NCBI GenBank assembly: GCA_035772785.1
Contig: JAOCPU010000032.1
Location: 124,001-188,000 of the forward strand
Length of the DNA stretch: 64,000 nt
Origin: Phlebiopsis flavidoalba
Lineage: Eukaryota; Basidiomycota; Agaricomycetes; Polyporales; Phanerochaetaceae
Direction: 5' to 3'
Below, piece after piece: positions 60,632-64,000 of this stretch (within the stretch, counting starts at the first letter, position 1; each line of letters starts with the position of its first letter). A program made the translations under genes and the position numbers. The notes beneath the pieces are model-generated. The model searched no databases. It was not told the origin of the DNA and worked only from the letters and a program-made list of their open reading frames with translations.

Positions 60632-61293
60632 CGTGTTCAGCCGTTCATCCATGAGATGTTCACTACATCACATTCCCTCTATGTATAAGAGGTATCACGG
60701 GGAGAATTTATGATATCATTTATTGACTTTTAGTTGCTCCTCTATTTCAGATTCATCATGTACATTTACCACTGCTGTTAACCAATGTAAAATTACCTCC
60801 AAGTCGAAGAAGCCTCGCGTACATTTCTAATTTTTATAAGCCAGATTTCAAGGAAATGCTACGTAGGTTCCAGCCGAGCTCTCGCACACATTGATTGAAA
60901 CAATCGAAGGGGCATCATTCTGGCGATGGCCGGCACCGCGGCGCCGGAGAAGGCATCGGTCCCGATACGACCGGAAAAATAGTCGCTGCAATTCAAGGGC
61001 TGTACGAATATCGATCTTACCCGTTTATTTCCATCATTTACCTCGTTCTGATACTGACTTTGTATGTGGTAGCAAACTTTATATGACATATCCCAGTGGA
61101 TATTGATTACTACGTTTGGGTTTTTCCAGCGTTGTGCGCATTAAAATGTGCCGGCAGCAGGAGTCACCTGTATTTAAAAGCTTACACTGGTCGACCGGTG
61201 CACTCACACAGTCACCCCAACTAAAGCCGACGAAACAAGTCGGATATACTAGTCGATCCCTACATCATTCACTCACATAGTCGCGCGCCGGGT
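60632..61293. other. intergenic, no supported gene
   Basis: About 660 bp. A 63-codon plus-strand frame at 60895-61086 ends in a hydrophobic stretch (YPFISIIYLVLILTLYVVA) but has no other support. Confidence 0.45.
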
Positions 61294-62935
61294 ATGGGCG
61301 GTTTCTACTGTGTATTCATTTGAGCAGCTCATTTGGGCTGGGTGAGCATAATTGCTTATATGAACTGGTTTTCTGCTGATGTGCCTCTGCTGCGGCCTAA
61401 TCTAGACTATTGCTTGACTACTTGACCATTGGAGCTAATGGTATGTTGAGCTTTCAATAAATGTCACCCCCGAGTTACTGATATAGCGGTAGCCAGCTCT
61501 TTCGGTTTTATGAGTATATCATTACCATTGAGCATGAAGTGAACGCAGTATATCGGCGTCAGTGGAACGTATCCACCGTTCTCTTTTTAAGCAATCGCTG
61601 GCTAGGCTTGCTTATCCGAATAATCATAACGATTGTCCCTATACCTAAGGTCAGTGTGCTGAAAGAAACTCACACTAGTCGTTAAAATTCGGATGTTAAT
61701 AACCCACATCAGACCGTACATCTGCATAGTTGCCCTGCCATACTACATGGTCTAACATTAACCCTATGTCTAGAGGTACCGCCGCACGGTCAGCAATTTT
61801 CCCAGGCAATGACCATAGTCGACAATTTCCAAATTGCATGTGAGATATATTCCTTCTTTTCCTAGTCGGCTTTTAGCATCTTTGATAAACATTGAGAGCA
61901 GATTTTTCGGCACTGCGTGCCTATGCGATTGATGGGAGAACATCGCTGTTGCTGTTTACCGCTGTCTTCGTTATGGGCTCGGTTCCTGCCATCGAATTAG
62001 CGGTATTTATCTGCGATATGGATTTCCTGACTCTGCGCTGACCCGCAGGATATCGGAGTATCAATACAGTCACCGCAGCCACGCATGCGTTGGAGAATAT
62101 TGCAGAGTTGTATCTAAAGATGCGCCTACATCATTCATGTGAGTTCATAAAACCACCCAACCAAGCGCACGATAATCACCCCCTAAAACTGAACGTATTA
62201 ATGATGCATCTAGATGTAAGTAGCTGTTTGACCCACTCTGTCGTCATTCTAGCGCAAAGCTCAGAATCAAACAGGGTTGTATACGGGTTTAGCAGGTCAA
62301 ATAATTTCCGACGTACTAGTCCTTGCTGTAACATGGAGGAAGACATTTCGCGAATATCGAGATTCGCGACGACTCAAAAATGTACACTCCGGTGACAAAA
62401 TGTCTGCTGAGAGACGGTGAGTACAATACGACTAATCATGAGCTCATATATGAAAGATTCCTTCTGACACTCTCATACAGGGACGTGGTATTTCATGTGA
62501 GAGCGGCAGCTACTATGCGCTACACGCACATGCTCTGACTACTCGAACCAAGGGTTTTTATTTGTGTTTAATGTTACACAGTTCTTTATGAGCCTGAACA
62601 TAATCATAGTATGTCATCATTGGTCGATGCTCACAGCCGAAATCAACTGAAAATGATTTTTTAGCAAATTGCAGAAGTGTTTTCCACATACTTGGTAAGA
62701 CTGTAGCGATTGAAGAGGCTATCGAGCTGATGAAGTATATTAACGCCTAAAGCCCCCCTATTCTCTCATCAATCGCTTCATGATAAATCTGCGGATGGCC
62801 TCAATTACGCGACAAGAGAGCAGTTCTTACCCGTCTCGTTTTTCACTTCCTGAATTTCGTATATCTGCTCCTGGCTCAAGCTTTCTAGGAAACATTGGAG
62901 AACAGCTTCAAGTAGACGATGTGGAGGACAATTAG
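61294..62935 (+). CDS. DUF6533 multi-pass membrane protein, copy 6
   Basis: ATG 61294 leads, after one shift, to VSTVYSFEQLIWA and a GT donor. The next exon has LLLDYLTIGAN, and the diagnostic one reads YEYIITIEHEVNAVYRRQWN with VSTVLFLSNRWLGLLIRIII (61509-61640), open except for a missing T at its start. Then FSALRAYAIDGRTSLLLFTA with VFVMGSVPAIELA (61902-61999) and YRSINTVTAATHALENIAEL (62052-62112) are clean. SDVLVLAVTWRKTFREYRDS (62308-62370) is followed by a shift in the A-run 62375-62379 before TKCLLRDG. The last exon gives PPIL, a shift, then FMINLRMASITRQESSSYPS and FLGNIGEQLQVDDVEDN, with stop 62933-62935. It stands apart from the other copies, next to unrelated genes. Confidence 0.87.
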
Positions 62936-63191
62936 TTGCACAGATGTTAACAGTGAGAGAGGCGTGCACGTCCTTGAAGTGTAATATCCTTCTCAATGAC
63001 TATTGAACCGGTGGACACGAAGTGATCCTAAATCTCGGATGCCTGTAGGAAGTCAAGTGGATTGAGTTGCGCAGGTTCGGACCACGCGTAAATTCACAGT
63101 CGCATATCGTCCAAAAACCCTGTTAAATTCTATTGCGGAAGACTTACATCCGCTTTTACAACTTCCATAAACCAAGCAATCCATCCAATAT

Positions 63192-64000
63192 CTACGCGGA
63201 CTTGACTCCGTCCGCGCGGTATCATAGTTCTGGAGGAACCACTGCACGCTCTCGTCAAGCGCCTGCTCGAACGGCGTGAACTGGAAGTCGCCAATGAGGC
63301 CGAGCAGCTTCTTGTTCGACGCAGGCTTGCGGAACTGGCCGTCCGCCTTGGACGTGTCGAAGCTGTACTCGCCGGTGAAGCCGACGGCCTTGACGATTGC
63401 GTCCGCGACCTGCTTGATCGGCACCTCCTCGTCCTCGCCGACTGCACGGAGTCAGGGAGATGAAACTATGGGGAGTAAAGGGAACACACCGGAAAGGATG
63501 ACGGGCTCGACGTCGTCGTATTCGCGCAGCTGCCAGATGAACAGTTTTTTGCGAGGTCCCGCGAGTAGATGAACTGCCGCAGCGGCTTGCCGGTGCCCGC
63601 GACGATGAAGGGTGTGCCGTTCTCTGTATAAAAATCGCGCGCATCAGCACGCTGTGCATTGACAGGAACTCTGGACGTACTTTTCGCAAGATAGCATTTG
63701 TGGATCAGTGCGGGAATGACGTTGTGCGCCCTCAAGATCGCTGCACGAGCATAGCTAAGCAGTGCGACAGTATAACAAGAAGAAAATGCATACTAGTTGT
63801 CATATTGGCCAAAAACGTTCGTGGGGATCGCCGACGTGAAGTTGGAGCCATACTGGTCCTTGTATGCGCTGCATTTTCTTCAGCAAGCCTGCCTACGCGT
63901 TGGGAAACACACACTCACTGGTTCGCAACATCGACCATACGACTTCGCGTGCGCATAGCCGAAGTTGCTGTGGTGCGGCAGGCCCTCGTGGATCTTGGTC
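63192..64000 (-). CDS. GDP-L-fucose synthase, 5' part outside window
   Basis: Converts GDP-4-keto-6-deoxymannose to GDP-L-fucose with NADPH (epimerase-reductase, SDR family). Minus strand from the window edge: [11 protein letters not shown] (about 63980-63945), carrying the catalytic YxxxK, followed after a shift by RMVDVANQ and a GTGAG donor. Then [17 protein letters not shown] (about 63845-63790), [16 protein letters not shown] (63730-63683), [20 protein letters not shown] and RDLAK (63625-63553), [12 protein letters not shown] (about 63525-63490) and [20 protein letters not shown] (63424-63365). The end [20 protein letters not shown] to [11 protein letters not shown] (63310-63210) is conserved, with stop CTA at 63192-63194 after one shift. 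N-terminal Rossmann motifs lie beyond the window. Confidence 0.9.

Overview
The window looks like nuclear DNA of a basidiomycete, most likely a mushroom-forming Agaricomycete. Genes are split by short GT-AG introns of about 50-60 nt. Several families are typical of that group: six loci of DUF6533 multi-pass membrane proteins, one DUF6534 membrane protein, a protein mixing C2H2 fingers with a RING, a CBM1 cellulose-binding secreted protein and a possible ricin-B-type lectin. No bacterial operons, CRISPR, rRNA or tRNA were seen.

Layout, left to right: the 3' part of a gene built on an N-N-D-S-Y-G-S repeat (1-927, +); two DUF6533 genes (1962-6092, +); poorly defined small genes (6.2-9.2 kb); cystathionine gamma-lyase (9680-11376, +); a Rossmann-fold NAD(P)-binding protein (12092-12898, -); a C2H2/RING protein (14205-17144, +) facing MRE11 (17402-20270, -); an unknown gene (21.0-22.3 kb, -); FAD synthase (23.5-25.1 kb, -); amidase (26356-28511, +); a decayed zone with a P-loop fragment and a lectin-like gene (29.4-31.9 kb, -); an EST1/SMG7-type protein (32.6-35.8 kb, +); DUF6534 (38.6-40.4 kb, +); a SNF2 helicase of the RAD5/RAD16/ULS1 type (40896-43886, -); a CBM1 protein (45721-46718, -); a tandemly duplicated AT-richer DUF6533 cluster (47.8-54.9 kb, -); a Mug190/tricalbin-like SMP-C2 lipid-transfer protein (56669-60631, +); a sixth DUF6533 gene (61294-62935, +); and the 3' part of GDP-L-fucose synthase (63192-64000, -), cut by the window end.

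The dominant property of the window is that almost every gene, including conserved housekeeping ones, is broken by single-base insertions and deletions, often in homopolymers, while catalytic motifs, splice sites and gene order survive. This fits a poorly polished long-read contig better than biological decay of a dozen unrelated genes at once. All CDS spans here are therefore envelopes containing introns and frame breaks, not clean reading frames.

The genes do not form one pathway. The strongest non-housekeeping signal is the local expansion of DUF6533/DUF6534 putative seven-helix membrane proteins. They share exon structure and a short conserved cytoplasmic-tail motif, and one copy is truncated. 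I found no clear evidence of a new multi-gene system.
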